Below are positions 9,540-18,927 of a stretch of 64,000 bases of DNA, in pieces; the first letter of the stretch is position 1, and each line of letters begins with the position of its first letter. Source of the DNA: Rattus norvegicus (taxonomy: Eukaryota > Chordata > Mammalia > Rodentia > Muridae); assembly GCF_036323735.1 (NCBI RefSeq), contig NW_026947372.1, forward strand, positions 702,823-766,822, read 5' to 3'. The notes beneath the pieces are model-generated. The model did not search any database. It saw only the letters and a program-made list of their open reading frames with translations, and had not been told where the DNA came from. The position numbers were made by a program, and so were the translations under genes.

Positions 9540-9860
9540 CCACAGTACTAGTCGACATAATTGGCCCTGCAATTTCAAGTGAGCGCAGAGCATTAACTAC
9601 TTAAGCAGAATCAAAAATTATATTCAAAGAATCATGAAATCTTTTAAAAACTTCCAATACAATTTTACATTCTGCAATTTGGGGGGTGCCTGGACTGTAC
9701 TGAATTAATACTGGTTCTTGAGAATAAACCATATAGGCACCTACACCTGTTTTGGAGCTATCTCTATAAATATCTAACGCTCCAGACAAAGGCTCTGAGG
9801 CAGCGAATTTAGGAAAGATCACAGGATGTTTAGTAAAAAAAATTGTAACAAACAATCCTT
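9540..9860 (-). pseudogene. ERV1 RNase H remnant
   Basis: The minus strand encodes IYRDSSKTGVGAYMV, equivalent to the RNase H signature around the first catalytic Asp, where an Arg replaces the usual Thr before it. QYSPGTPQIAECKIVLEVF follows, including the acidic residue of the next motif. The frame is open for 84 codons and closes near 9601. It lies between the RT and integrase remnants, as in all retroviral pol genes. Confidence 0.8.
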
Positions 9861-10360
9861 AGCATAATGATTTTCAAACTCTCCATCAAAACTACATCAT
9901 AATATGGCCCAGTCATCTATCAGGGCACACAATGTTTCCACCTGAGTGGTAGTATATGGTATAATTTTCTTGGACAAAATAACAATATGCTGAATACAAG
10001 ATTTAACACCTAACATAGCAAGCTGTTCGACAGCAGAGGAAAAATATTCAAGGGTTTTATTCGGAGAAATATGGGGATAAATCCACAGTAGTGGTCCTTT
10101 TTGCCATAGCACTCCTGTAGGCTGACGAAAAGTTCTCAGTATACACAAAAAGAGAACCTCCTTTTCCTTTTACCTTCTTAGCATTGCTTTTTCCAGTCTT
10201 TCTTCTACTTTTCTCAAGGATGATTTTGCTTCCTTGGTTACAGCACAGGGTGATGTAACCTGAGAATTTCCTTTCAGGATCTCATAGAGTGGTTGTAAAT
10301 CTACTTTAGGCATTTTAATATAGGGTCAAATTCAATTTATTCTTCCTAGTAACTTTTGAA
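9861..10360 (-). pseudogene. ERV1 reverse transcriptase C-terminal (thumb/connection) remnant
   Basis: The minus strand between about 9897 and 10360 encodes the RT thumb and connection (RQPTGVLWQKGPLLWIYPH), interrupted by stops. The palm and fingers, including the YMDD-type catalytic motif, are absent: upstream of this point the sequence changes directly to gag-leader sequence. ERV2 has the same boundary. Confidence 0.75.
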
Positions 10361-12183
10361 AGTCATTTAATGTTTTTACATGATTTTTTCATCAAAAGAC
10401 TGACAAAAGAATTGTAACCAGTTCACCTGGGACTTTCAGGACCTCAACAGTGGCCCTTTATCAAACTGTCTCAGAGGGCTAAAGGCCCATGGAAAAGAAA
10501 AAATTAATCTTGACCTTGGTCACAACCCCTTATTGGAGTAAGGTGAAGAGCCTATGCCAAGACTTTCACCTCTTATCATCTTAGAGCAAAGCCTGTTCTG
10601 TCTAGAAAGACAAAGTTACTCATACTCTGCTGTAGACATTTTTGAAACTACTTTAGGCACCCCCTGTCCCCAAATCTGGGGCATTTTTACCATAGGGGCA
10701 GAAACTGGCTGCTGAGGGGACAGGATCAAAGGCACTCTCCATGTTAATGATGATGAAGGGGAAAAGTAACTTAATGCTGGAGATCAAGGGGAAAAGTAAC
10801 TTAATGCTGGAGACTGACTCCTCTCTTGGAATAAAGCCAGCAGATAAGGCAGACTCTCTTAAGGAAGTTGTCTTAATGAGCACTCTCTTTCTGTGAGCAA
10901 ATGTTGAAGGTCAGGTGTTCAACTGGGAGCAAGTGGAATTTTTTTTTCTGACCTTGTTCTTTGAGTTATGGATAAATTCCTTTCTAGTTCTTGTTTTACT
11001 TAGAGTCTTCCCCCGCCTTACTCTCAGCCTTTTCAGATCGTTCTTTCTGTAACATTTCTAACACAGCCTGTCCCTTTTCTATAGCCTGTTAACAGCATTT
11101 CTGATCTTCTAGGCAGGTATTCATTAAGTGCCAAACCGGCCCATCCTCTGTCTTTATAGTTACTTGCTCCCAAGTAAAATTTAAATCTTATCCCAGCTTA
11201 TCTCAGCTGTCCACCATGAGATTCCCAGAGAGTTAGCCAAGGAGTAATGGCTTCGAAATCACTAAGAAATCTCTCTATAGTGCTTCTTTTTATCCTGTCT
11301 ATTTCTTTCAAACAGCTCTTGAAGAGCCAGGAAAATTGGGTGAGACTGAGAAGTTTCCATGTTCACTGTAGCAGCTCCGCAGCTAGTTTTGCTCCCCCCT
11401 ACTGTGTGGGCTGGGAACACAAGCACAGACAAAACACTATGTTTCAAAAATTAACATTGGGAATCAACCAACACACCACTACTAGAGCAGGGTCCATAAA
11501 ATTAAATTTCCTTTTACTACACTTACTCCTTAGCCAGAGGCCTTATCTGGGGAAATTTTATTTAAGAGTGATTTCTTCCTCAAGTTTCCTTGTCTCTTTT
11601 CCTTTTGATTTTAAGCTTACGCTGACCAACAAGCTCCTGAATAGCTGACAGGAGGGGGTGGAGTGTGAGTTTCCCATGATCTACGACCTTATTTACTATT
11701 GATTACGAGCAGGGCAAGCTGGAGTGTTTATTTACACACCAGTTTGTAGCTCATCATTAGTGGTCTCTACCCAGCACATGTATTCATGGCCTGGATGGTG
11801 GCAATTCAAACAGTAGCAACACCACCACACAAAAAGGGTAAAAGGCAAAAGTGTAAGTACAACCCACAGAAGATCATTTGGGGAAAAAAAAAAAAACTTT
11901 GCCACGTTTCACTCACCTTTTTGCCTGTAAAACAAGGCTTTCATCGTCTCTGCTTACTCCAGAGAAACTTATTTTCCCATTAGGGAAATTTTATAGTCCC
12001 TAACACACCAGAACTTGATCGACACTATCTGGGATACTTATCGTCCCTTTTCTGGGAGCTTTATGATCTCTTATCCAGGAGCTTTATCGTCCCATCAAGA
12101 AACTTCCTCACGTCACAGTCCTGAGGCTGAAAAGTTCCGAATCCACTTGAGAAAAGAGAATTTTCTGGGGTCCCTGTACAAGT
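10361..12183 (-). pseudogene. ERV1 5' leader and gag-start remnant
   Basis: A region between the 5' LTR and the RT remnant that aligns by eye with ERV2 16851-18627. In ERV2 a minus-strand frame across the matching stretch has weak likeness to a betaretroviral matrix domain, followed by charged, Lys/Glu-rich sequence. No open frame of useful length is present. Capsid, nucleocapsid, dUTPase and protease sequences are not found. I could not match the 18 bases next to the LTR to a known tRNA primer. Confidence 0.5.
10756..10815. repeat. 30-bp tandem duplication in ERV1 leader
   Basis: Two consecutive 30-bp units (10756-10785 and 10786-10815), nearly identical, each containing GGGGAAAAGTAACTTAATGC. 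ERV2 has one copy at the matching place (about 17250-17280), so the duplication happened in ERV1 after the two lineages separated. Confidence 0.8.
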
Positions 12184-12477
12184 TGTAGTGCCCAAGTCGT
12201 CCAGTAAGGAAGACACAACACCATTGGATTCTTCTCAACAGCCTTTTTTGCAGGAAAACCTCATTCTTGATATGGGGGACCCTGGGGAACAAAGGCACCT
12301 GACTTAAATACAAGACAGGCTGTGGTTGTAAATTTGTTCTCTGGGGATTGGTGGAGTATGAAATACCTTATTAACATGAATATTACTCCAGTCTGATAAC
12401 TGCTGGAGAAATGTCACGACATGTACCTTGTACTAATGATCACCGGATGTCGGAGCCATCTTTAGCTTCTCCCTACA
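12184..12477 (-). repeat. ERV1 5' LTR
   Basis: A 294-bp LTR with TG...CA ends, partner of 227-532. It differs by scattered substitutions and a small indel near the U3 start. On the minus strand it would act as the promoter of the provirus. The right-hand target duplication TATTAG follows at 12478-12483. Confidence 0.85.
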
Positions 12478-12483
12478 TATTAG
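12478..12483. repeat. Right 6-bp target site duplication of ERV1 (TATTAG)
   Basis: A perfect match to 221-226, directly abutting the CA end of the LTR. The L1-A sequence resumes on the far side. Confidence 0.85.
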
Positions 12484-13571
12484 TTTGAGTGTATCTGGTA
12501 TAATGTGAAGGTCCTTGATTCACTCGTACTTAAGCTTTGTACATGGTCTTAAAATGGTATAATATGCCCTCATCTTCATGCTGACTTCCAGTTCAACCAG
12601 CCCTTTTTTCGGAAAATGTTATATTTCTTCCTTTGGATGGATTTATCTCCATTGCCAAAGATCAAGTGAAAGGTTTGTGGGTTCATTTCTGGGTCTTCAA
12701 TTCTTTTTCACTCTCTATCTGTCTGTTTCTCTACAAACACCATGGAGGTTTTATCACTATTGCTCTGTAATACTGCTGGAGTTCAGGGGTGGTGGTTCCC
12801 GCAGAAGTTCTTTTATTGTTGAGGATAGTTTTAGCTATCATGGGTTTTTCTTATTCCAAATGATTTTACAAATTGCTCTTTCTCTCTCTATTAAAGAATT
12901 GAATTGTAATTTTGACGGAGATTGCATTGATTGTGTAGATTGCTTTTGGCAAAATGGTCATCTTTACTATATCAATTCTGTCAATTCATGGGCATGGAAG
13001 CTCATTGTATCTTTTGAGTTCTTCTTCAATTTCTCTCTTCAGAGACATGAATTTCTTGTCATACAGATTATTCACCTGCTTGGTAAATCTCACAACAAGA
13101 TATTTTACATTATTTGGGACTATTGTGAAGTGTATGATTTCATTATTTTCATTCTCAGCTTGTTTATCCATTTAGGATAGGAAGGCTCCTGGTATGTTTG
13201 AGTTAATTTTATGCCCTGACACTTTGCTGAAGTTATTTATCAGATTAAGTAGTTCTCTGGTGGAACTTTTGGGGTCACTTAAGTATACAATCATATCATC
13301 TGCAAATAGTGATATTTTGATATCTAACCTTCCAATTGTATCCTTTTGACCTCCTTTTGTTGTCTGGTTTCTCTGTCTATGACATGGAGTCCTGTTTTAA
13401 ATAAGTAGGCAGAAAGTGGTGCAGCCTTATCTAGTCCCTGATTTTAGTGAGACTGCTTCAAGTTACTCCCCATTTAGTATGATGTTATCTAGAGGTTTAC
13501 AGTATATTTCTTTCACTATGTTTAGAAATGGGCCTTCAATTCCTGATCTTTCTACGACTTTTATTCTGAAG
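12484..13571 (-). mobile_element. L1-A, antisense LINE-1 ORF2 fragment (right part)
   Basis: Continuation of the L1 split by ERV1. Read on the minus strand it runs from the equivalent of about 4640 to 5690 of the full-length L1, i.e. from after the middle of the RT domain towards the C-terminus, with many stops and indels. One short stretch (12986-13171) still reads as ORF2 protein (TIVPNNVKYLVVRFTKQVNN). It ends exactly at the ERV2 boundary and does not resume on the other side of ERV2. Confidence 0.85.
13566..13571. repeat. CTGAAG at left edge of ERV2
   Basis: This 6-mer also occurs at 18928-18933 beyond the other LTR, so it looks like an ERV2 target duplication. Caution: both flanking L1 pieces would carry a similar motif there anyway (ATGAAG and CTAAAG in the full-length L1). 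Confidence 0.55.
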
Positions 13572-14025
13572 TGTCACGTCCACCTCGGCTGGCAAGGAAT
13601 ACGCAACACAGTGGGATTCTTCTTAACAGCCTTTATTGCGGGATCACCTCTTTACTGATAAGGGGAACTCGAGCGGGAAAAGCGCTTGCCTTATGTAGAG
13701 AAGAGACTGTGGTTATGCTAATTGTCCTTCAGGGATTGGTGGATCATGAATCACCCCACTATTACTCTGCTACTTGTCCTTCATGGATTGGCAGAGCATG
13801 AATCCCTCATTAGCACATTCCTGTCCCATCCAACTGATGCCAGGTGCAAATTCCATGCATGAGCAGTATGCAAATACTGTTGTTCACCACAGCAGGGCTC
13901 TGGATTACCTCATTATCATAAGGCCGCCCTGGCAAGTGGACAAGCCTATTCATCCTCGATAAGTCGTTTACTACCACACGGGACAGGATGTCTGCGCCAT
14001 CTTTGTTTTACCATGCTGCTCCCCA
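13572..14025 (-). repeat. ERV2 3' (left) LTR, 454 bp
   Basis: It begins TGTCACGTCC and ends at CCCCA, next to the polypurine tract. It contains an internal repeat of a segment (TGTCCTTCAGGGATTGGTGG near 13723 and TGTCCTTCATGGATTGGCAG near 13776), which with extra sequence makes it about 150 bp longer than the other LTR. Confidence 0.8.
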
Positions 14026-14045
14026 CTTCTCCCCCTTTTTTGTTT
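14026..14045 (-). promoter_or_regulatory. ERV2 polypurine tract
   Basis: On the minus strand, A/G-rich sequence directly preceding the LTR start, equivalent to 533-552 in ERV1. Confidence 0.7.
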
Positions 14046-14059
14046 AATAATATGAATGG

Positions 14060-15100
14060 TCTAGATCTGGGTGTAATGTCATTCTTTTCATTGCTCCTGT
14101 CTTAGGTCATTGCTGATGATGACTCAGACTTACCCATCATTGGGTTCACATACAACACCTGGGCCTCCTGTCTCAGGTTGGACCGAACTCGAGGAAATTT
14201 ACCCATCTCTGGATACAATGACTCCACATGACAATGACAAAAATGATCTAGGGCGAACACTTAATCTTATAAAGAGGCCATCCCTATGTTGGGAGAAGCA
14301 CCATTTTCAAAGACGATCATAGCCTGGTAAACAACCGCTTTTTGTCTGACATGTTATCTTTTTAAATGGCCAATAAGCTAGAGACATACTCTGCATCCAA
14401 GGAGGAAAATATCTCCCCAGGCAAACATACCAGCCCACTCCATAATAAAGGGAGAAAGCATTGGCAATCCATGACGTAAAATCTTCAACTGTGATAGGGT
14501 CCAACCTAGTGCTGTTAAGTCAGTAATCTACATCAGCAATTGTCTTGATAGTTGCTCTGCTTTCATGGAATAGTTCCCTTTCAGATAATTCAAGATTTCT
14601 TTGCTCTGTTGAGAATGCTGAGAAAAGTTAACTTGCAAAGGAGTAATGCATAAGCCTCTATGGGAAGAAAAGCAGGACAGCTGCGTAATATGATACAGTG
14701 CTTCAATTTGTCCTTGAACTAAACTATCCTTTGATTAACTAATAGGAGACCAGATACCAAATGGGTATATTGCTCACATTAGAGCTTATATTATATTGAA
14801 TATTGAAATGTGGCTCTACGCAACCAAATGCACGGCAGGGAAGAGTTCTTAAAATAAAACATAAGGTATGTGACAGGGAAAAGTTAATGGCTGCATACCA
14901 TTGGGGCATTTCTCCATTTGGCAATATACAGGGAGCATCACACAAACAGGAGGAAGAGGAAAAGTTTGGCAAAACAGTTGAATTGCTATGAACTGGCTTG
15001 GGTACTAGCCAGGATCTGGCAATAGCCCACAAGATTAGTGAACCAACCTGGATTACCATTCCCAGTTATACTAGGGTTCGTAGTCTCATCTTCAGGAAGA
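14060..15100 (-). pseudogene. ERV2 env remnant
   Basis: Minus-strand segments are homologous to the ERV1 env: 14307-14504 matches the region before the membrane anchor (DFTSWIANAFSLYYGVGWYV), and 14739-15059 matches the Cys segment (CLCDAPCILPNGEMPQWYA). No single frame joins them. It lies between integrase and the polypurine tract, as expected for env. Confidence 0.6.
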
Positions 15101-15960
15101 GCAGAAGGCAATTTTCAAGTCAAGTGCTCAGGTAGCCAAATTGGATTTTCTTGGTTCTGCAGAAAAAGACAAACAGCTCCCCTAGACCTCGAAATCACAA
15201 GATCTGGCCCACGCCATTCACCAGTTAATACTTCCTTCCACTTTTCTTCTGCATTACTCATAGGTGTAGTAGCAGCATGGCAATCCATGACAGAGCGGCC
15301 ATGCACGGACAAAATTAAGAAATTTAGAGTAAAAAGAGCTAATGAATGTTCTTCTTTTGGTGTTTGGCCACTGGCAAATCCCCCTTTTTGCTTTTTATAA
15401 GCTCTTTTAAGGTACAATGTGCTCTTTCCACAATTCCTTGCCACTAGGGAGTGTATGGTAATCCTGTAGTATGACAAACCTGCATTGTCTGGCAAAATTC
15501 CTTAAAGGACTTTGCTGTGCAGGCAGACCCGTTGTCTGTCTTAACACTATCAGGCTTTCCCAGGCCACCCATGTGTCTAAGCAATGACTAATGGCATTAC
15601 TAGCCTTTTCACCAGTCACCAGAGTAGCATGTATAATACCAGAACAAGTATCAACAGAAAAATGAGCATATTTTAAATTTCCATATTGAAATATGTGTGT
15701 GACATCCATCTGCCAAAGTTTTAGGGGGATCAGACAACAAGGGTGAATCCCCACATGACGAGGGTGGTGAAATTGAACACAATTCTGGCAACTAACACCA
15801 CATCACGAACTGTAGCCCTAGAGATGTTAAACTTTTGTAAAGGCAGGAACATGAATCTTTTGATGCAATTCTCTAGTAAGATCAACTGGAGCTGCATGAA
15901 AAATAAATTCTCTACGAGTACTAGCATACACCAAGTCGTTATTATTGTCCACAGGACCAG
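15101..15960 (-). pseudogene. ERV2 integrase remnant (frameshifted)
   Basis: Two overlapping minus-strand frames cover most of the integrase. 15407-15754 holds the end of the zinc region and the start of the core (LKLWQMDVTHI, with the Trp that is a stop in ERV1) up to the second catalytic region. 15115-15495 holds the end of the core and the C-terminal segment (WKEVLTGEWRGPDLVISR). A frame change near 15410-15500 breaks the protein. Confidence 0.82.
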
Positions 15961-15989
15961 GCGAATTAGTATGAGCTCGGATATGTTGT

Positions 15990-16330
15990 ATGAAAAACTT
16001 ATTTTTTCTGACCCAAATCAATTTTTGTAATTCGAAAATAATTTGACATACAGTATTAGTCGAAGTAATTGGCCCTGAAATTTCAAGTGAGCGTAAACTA
16101 CATAAGCAGAATTAGAAATTAAATTAAAAGAATCATGAAATATTTTAAGAACTTCCAATGCCATTTTATATTCTGTGATTTGGGGTGTTCCTGGACTGTA
16201 CTGAATCAATACTGTTTCTTGAGAATCAAACATGTAGGCACCTACACCTGTTTTGAAGCCATCTGTATAAATATCTAATGCTCTGAGGCAGTGACCTGAG
16301 GAAAGATCACTGGATGCTCAGTAAAAAATT
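15990..16330 (-). pseudogene. ERV2 RNase H remnant
   Basis: The minus strand encodes QYSPGTPQITEYKMALEVLK, matching the ERV1 RNase H, but the first catalytic motif upstream is interrupted. It lies between the RT and integrase remnants. Confidence 0.7.
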
Positions 16331-16850
16331 GTAGCAAAGGATCCTTAGGATAATGATTGTCAAACTCTATATCAAAACTACAGCGTATTATGTCCCAATC
16401 ATCTATCAATTCACACAGTGTTTCTACATGAGTTGCTGTATATGGTATAATAATTTTCTTTGGTAAAATACCAAAATGCTGAAATCAAGACTAACACCTG
16501 ACATAGCAAGATGTGCAAGAGCAGAAGGATAATATTCAAGGGTCTGATTAGGAGAAATATTGGGATAAATCCACAGAAGTGGTCCTTGTTGCCATAGCAC
16601 TCCTGTAGGCTGACGAAAGGATCTCAGTATACACAAAAAGAGATCTTCCTTTTCCTTGTACCTTCTTAGCAATGCCTTTTCCGGTCTTTACTCTACTTTC
16701 CTTAAAGATAATCGTGCTACCTTGGTTAAAGCACGGGGTGAAGTAAGCTGTGAATCCCCTTTCAGTATCTCATAGAATGCTTGTAAATCTACATTAGCCA
16801 TTTTAATATAGGGTCGATTCCAGTATATACTTCCTAGTAATTTTTGAAAG
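16331..16850 (-). pseudogene. ERV2 reverse transcriptase C-terminal remnant
   Basis: A minus-strand frame at 16424-16672 encodes the RT connection (FRQPTGVLWQQGPLLWIYPN), with more thumb sequence up to about 16850. As in ERV1, the RT catalytic core is absent and leader sequence follows. Confidence 0.72.
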
Positions 16851-18627
16851 TCATTTAATGTTTATAAATGATCTTTTCGTCAAGTGGCTGACAAAAGAAT
16901 TGTAACCAGTTCACCTGGGACTTTCAGGACCTCAGTAGCAGCCCTTTATCAAAACGCCTCAGGGAGCTAAAGGCCCATGGAAAAGAAAACATTAGTCTTG
17001 ACCTTGGCCACAGGCTCTAATGGGAATAAGCTGAAGAGACTGTGCGAAAACTTTCTCCTCTTATCATCTTAAATTAAAATCTGTTCTGTCTGAAAAAACA
17101 AAGTTATTCACAGTCTGTTGTAGACTTTTTCTGAAAATACTTTAGGGGTTTCCCTGTCCCCAAACTTGGGCCATTTTGCCCATAGAGGCAGAAACTGGCT
17201 GCTGAGGGGATATCTTCAAAGACACTCTCCATGTAAATTAATGTTGACTAACGGGAAAAGTAATTTAATGTTGGAGACTGACTCCTCTCTTGGAATAATG
17301 CCAGCAGATAAAGCAGGCTCACTTAAAGAACTTCTCTTAATGAGCACTCTCTTTCTGTGAGCAAGTGTTGAAGGTCAGGCTACTAAAAGAAGCAACTGGA
17401 CTTTTTTTTTTCTCTCCTTGTTCTTTGAGGGATGGATAAATTCCTTTCTAGTTCTTGTTTTCCTTAGAGTCTTTCCCCCCCTCACTCTCAGCTTTTTCAG
17501 ATCATTACTCCTGTAGCATTTCTAACGCAGCCTGTCCCTTTTTTATAGCCTGTTGACAACACTTCTGTTCTTCTAGGCAGCTATACACTAAGTGCCATAC
17601 CTGCTGAAACTCCACCTTTAAGATTCCTTGCTCCCTAGCAAAACTTAAATCTTTTCTCAGCTTATCTCAGCTGTCCACTGTGAGATTCCCAGAGACAACA
17701 AACCCAAGGTGCAATGGCTTCACACTCACTAAAAAATCTCTCTACAGTGCTTCTTTTCATCCTAAGCCTTTTTCTTTTAAATGGCTCCTAAAGAGCCAGA
17801 AAAATTGGGGAGACTGAGAAGTCTCCATGATTGCTGCAGCAGCTCTGCAGCTAGTTTCGCTCCCACCTACTTTGCGGGCTGGGAGCACAAGCACAGGTAA
17901 AACACTATGCTTCAAAAATTAACTTTGGCTATCAACCAAGACACTGCCATTAGAGCAGGGTCCATAAAATTAAGTTTCCTACTCACTACATTTATCTGGA
18001 GAACTTTTATTTAAGAGCGGTTTCTTCCTAAAGGTTGTCTCTTTTCCTTTTGATTTTAAGCTTATGCTGACCAAGAAGCTCCTGAAGAGCTGGCAGGAGC
18101 GGGGTCGAGTGTGAGTTTCCCGTGCTTTTACGACCTTATTTACGAACAGGGCGAGCTGGCGTGATTATTTCCACATGATCTTGTGGCTCATCATTAGTCG
18201 GCTCTTCCCAGCAAATGCATTTGGGCCCTGGATGGTGGCACTTGAAACAGTAGCAACTCCACAACACAAAAGAGTATAAGGCAAAAGTGCTAGTCCAACC
18301 CATGAAGGATCAAATGGGAAAGACAACATTGCCATGTTCCACAAACCTCTTTGCCTCTAAACCAAGGCTTTCATCATCTCTGCTTACTCCAGAGAATATT
18401 ATTGTCCCATTAGGGAAATTTTGTAATCCCTATTATACAGGAGCCTTATCCTCCCAATTCCGGGAGCCTTATCATCCCAATTCCGGGAACCTTATCGTCC
18501 CTTCTCCGGGAAACTTATTGTCCCTTATCCAGGAACTTACTGACATCATTGCAGTCCTAAGGCTGGAAAGTCCTGAATCCAAGTCAGAACAGAAAATTTT
18601 CTCGGGTCTCCGTACACGTCCACAAAT
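16851..18627 (-). pseudogene. ERV2 5' leader and gag-start remnant
   Basis: Colinear with ERV1 10361-12183. Minus-strand translation around 17450-17770 gives short pieces with weak likeness to a betaretroviral matrix domain, then charged sequence; many stops. Near the LTR (18440-18540) there are repeated TTATCATCCC / TTATCGTCCC motifs about 25-30 bp apart, also present in ERV1 near 12040-12100. Confidence 0.5.
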
Positions 18628-18927
18628 TGAAGCGCCCACCTTGAACAGCAAGGAAGACACAACACCGTTGGACTCCTTCTCAACGGCCTTTATTGCAGGA
18701 ACACCTCATTCTTGATACGGGAGGACCCGGGGAACAAAGGAACTTGCCTTAAATACAAGACAGACAGTGGCTGTAAACTTATCCTCCGGGGATTGGTGGA
18801 ATATGAGATACCTTATTAGCATGCATATCACTCTGGATTTGTAAATGCCAAAGAAGACTGAAGACATGGCTATAATGGTTCTAATACCACAAATGACCAC
18901 TAGCGCCATCTTTAGCCGCTCCCAACA
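18628..18927 (-). repeat. ERV2 5' (right) LTR, 300 bp
   Basis: It begins TGAAGCGCCC on the plus strand (a TG end) and ends CCCAACA. Length and sequence resemble the ERV1 LTRs more than they resemble the other ERV2 LTR. An AATAAA-type signal lies near 18690-18700 on the minus strand. Confidence 0.8.

Larger units (their letters stand above)
227..12477 (-). mobile_element. ERV1: defective class II (IAP/IAPE-like) provirus, split by an L1
   Basis: A complete LTR-to-LTR provirus on the minus strand, bounded by TATTAG duplications. In minus-strand order: 5' LTR (12184-12477), a leader with remnants of the start of gag, the end of reverse transcriptase, RNase H, integrase, env, a polypurine tract and the 3' LTR (227-532). 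Most of gag, protease and the catalytic RT domain are missing, and the remaining frames contain stops. A full-length L1 plus a 559-bp duplication lies in the end of env; without these the provirus would be about 5.3 kb. The two LTRs differ at roughly one site in ten by eye, so the integration is old. Confidence 0.88.
13572..18927 (-). mobile_element. ERV2: defective class II (IAP/IAPE-like) provirus with unlike LTRs
   Basis: A minus-strand provirus of about 5.4 kb from the same family as ERV1. It has a left (3') LTR 13572-14025, env, integrase, RNase H and RT-end remnants, a long leader, and a right (5') LTR 18628-18927. Like ERV1 it lacks capsid, nucleocapsid, protease and the RT catalytic core. 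All frames are interrupted. The left LTR is 454 bp and the right one 300 bp; they share the R/U5-like end but differ strongly in U3, which is unexpected for two ends of one integration. Confidence 0.85.

Noticed and set aside
12100..12200. A primer binding site next to the ERV1 and ERV2 5' LTRs.
   Set aside because: The bases after the LTR do not start with a convincing TGG and do not match the tRNA-Phe or tRNA-Lys ends I know; the site may have decayed, so it is not called.
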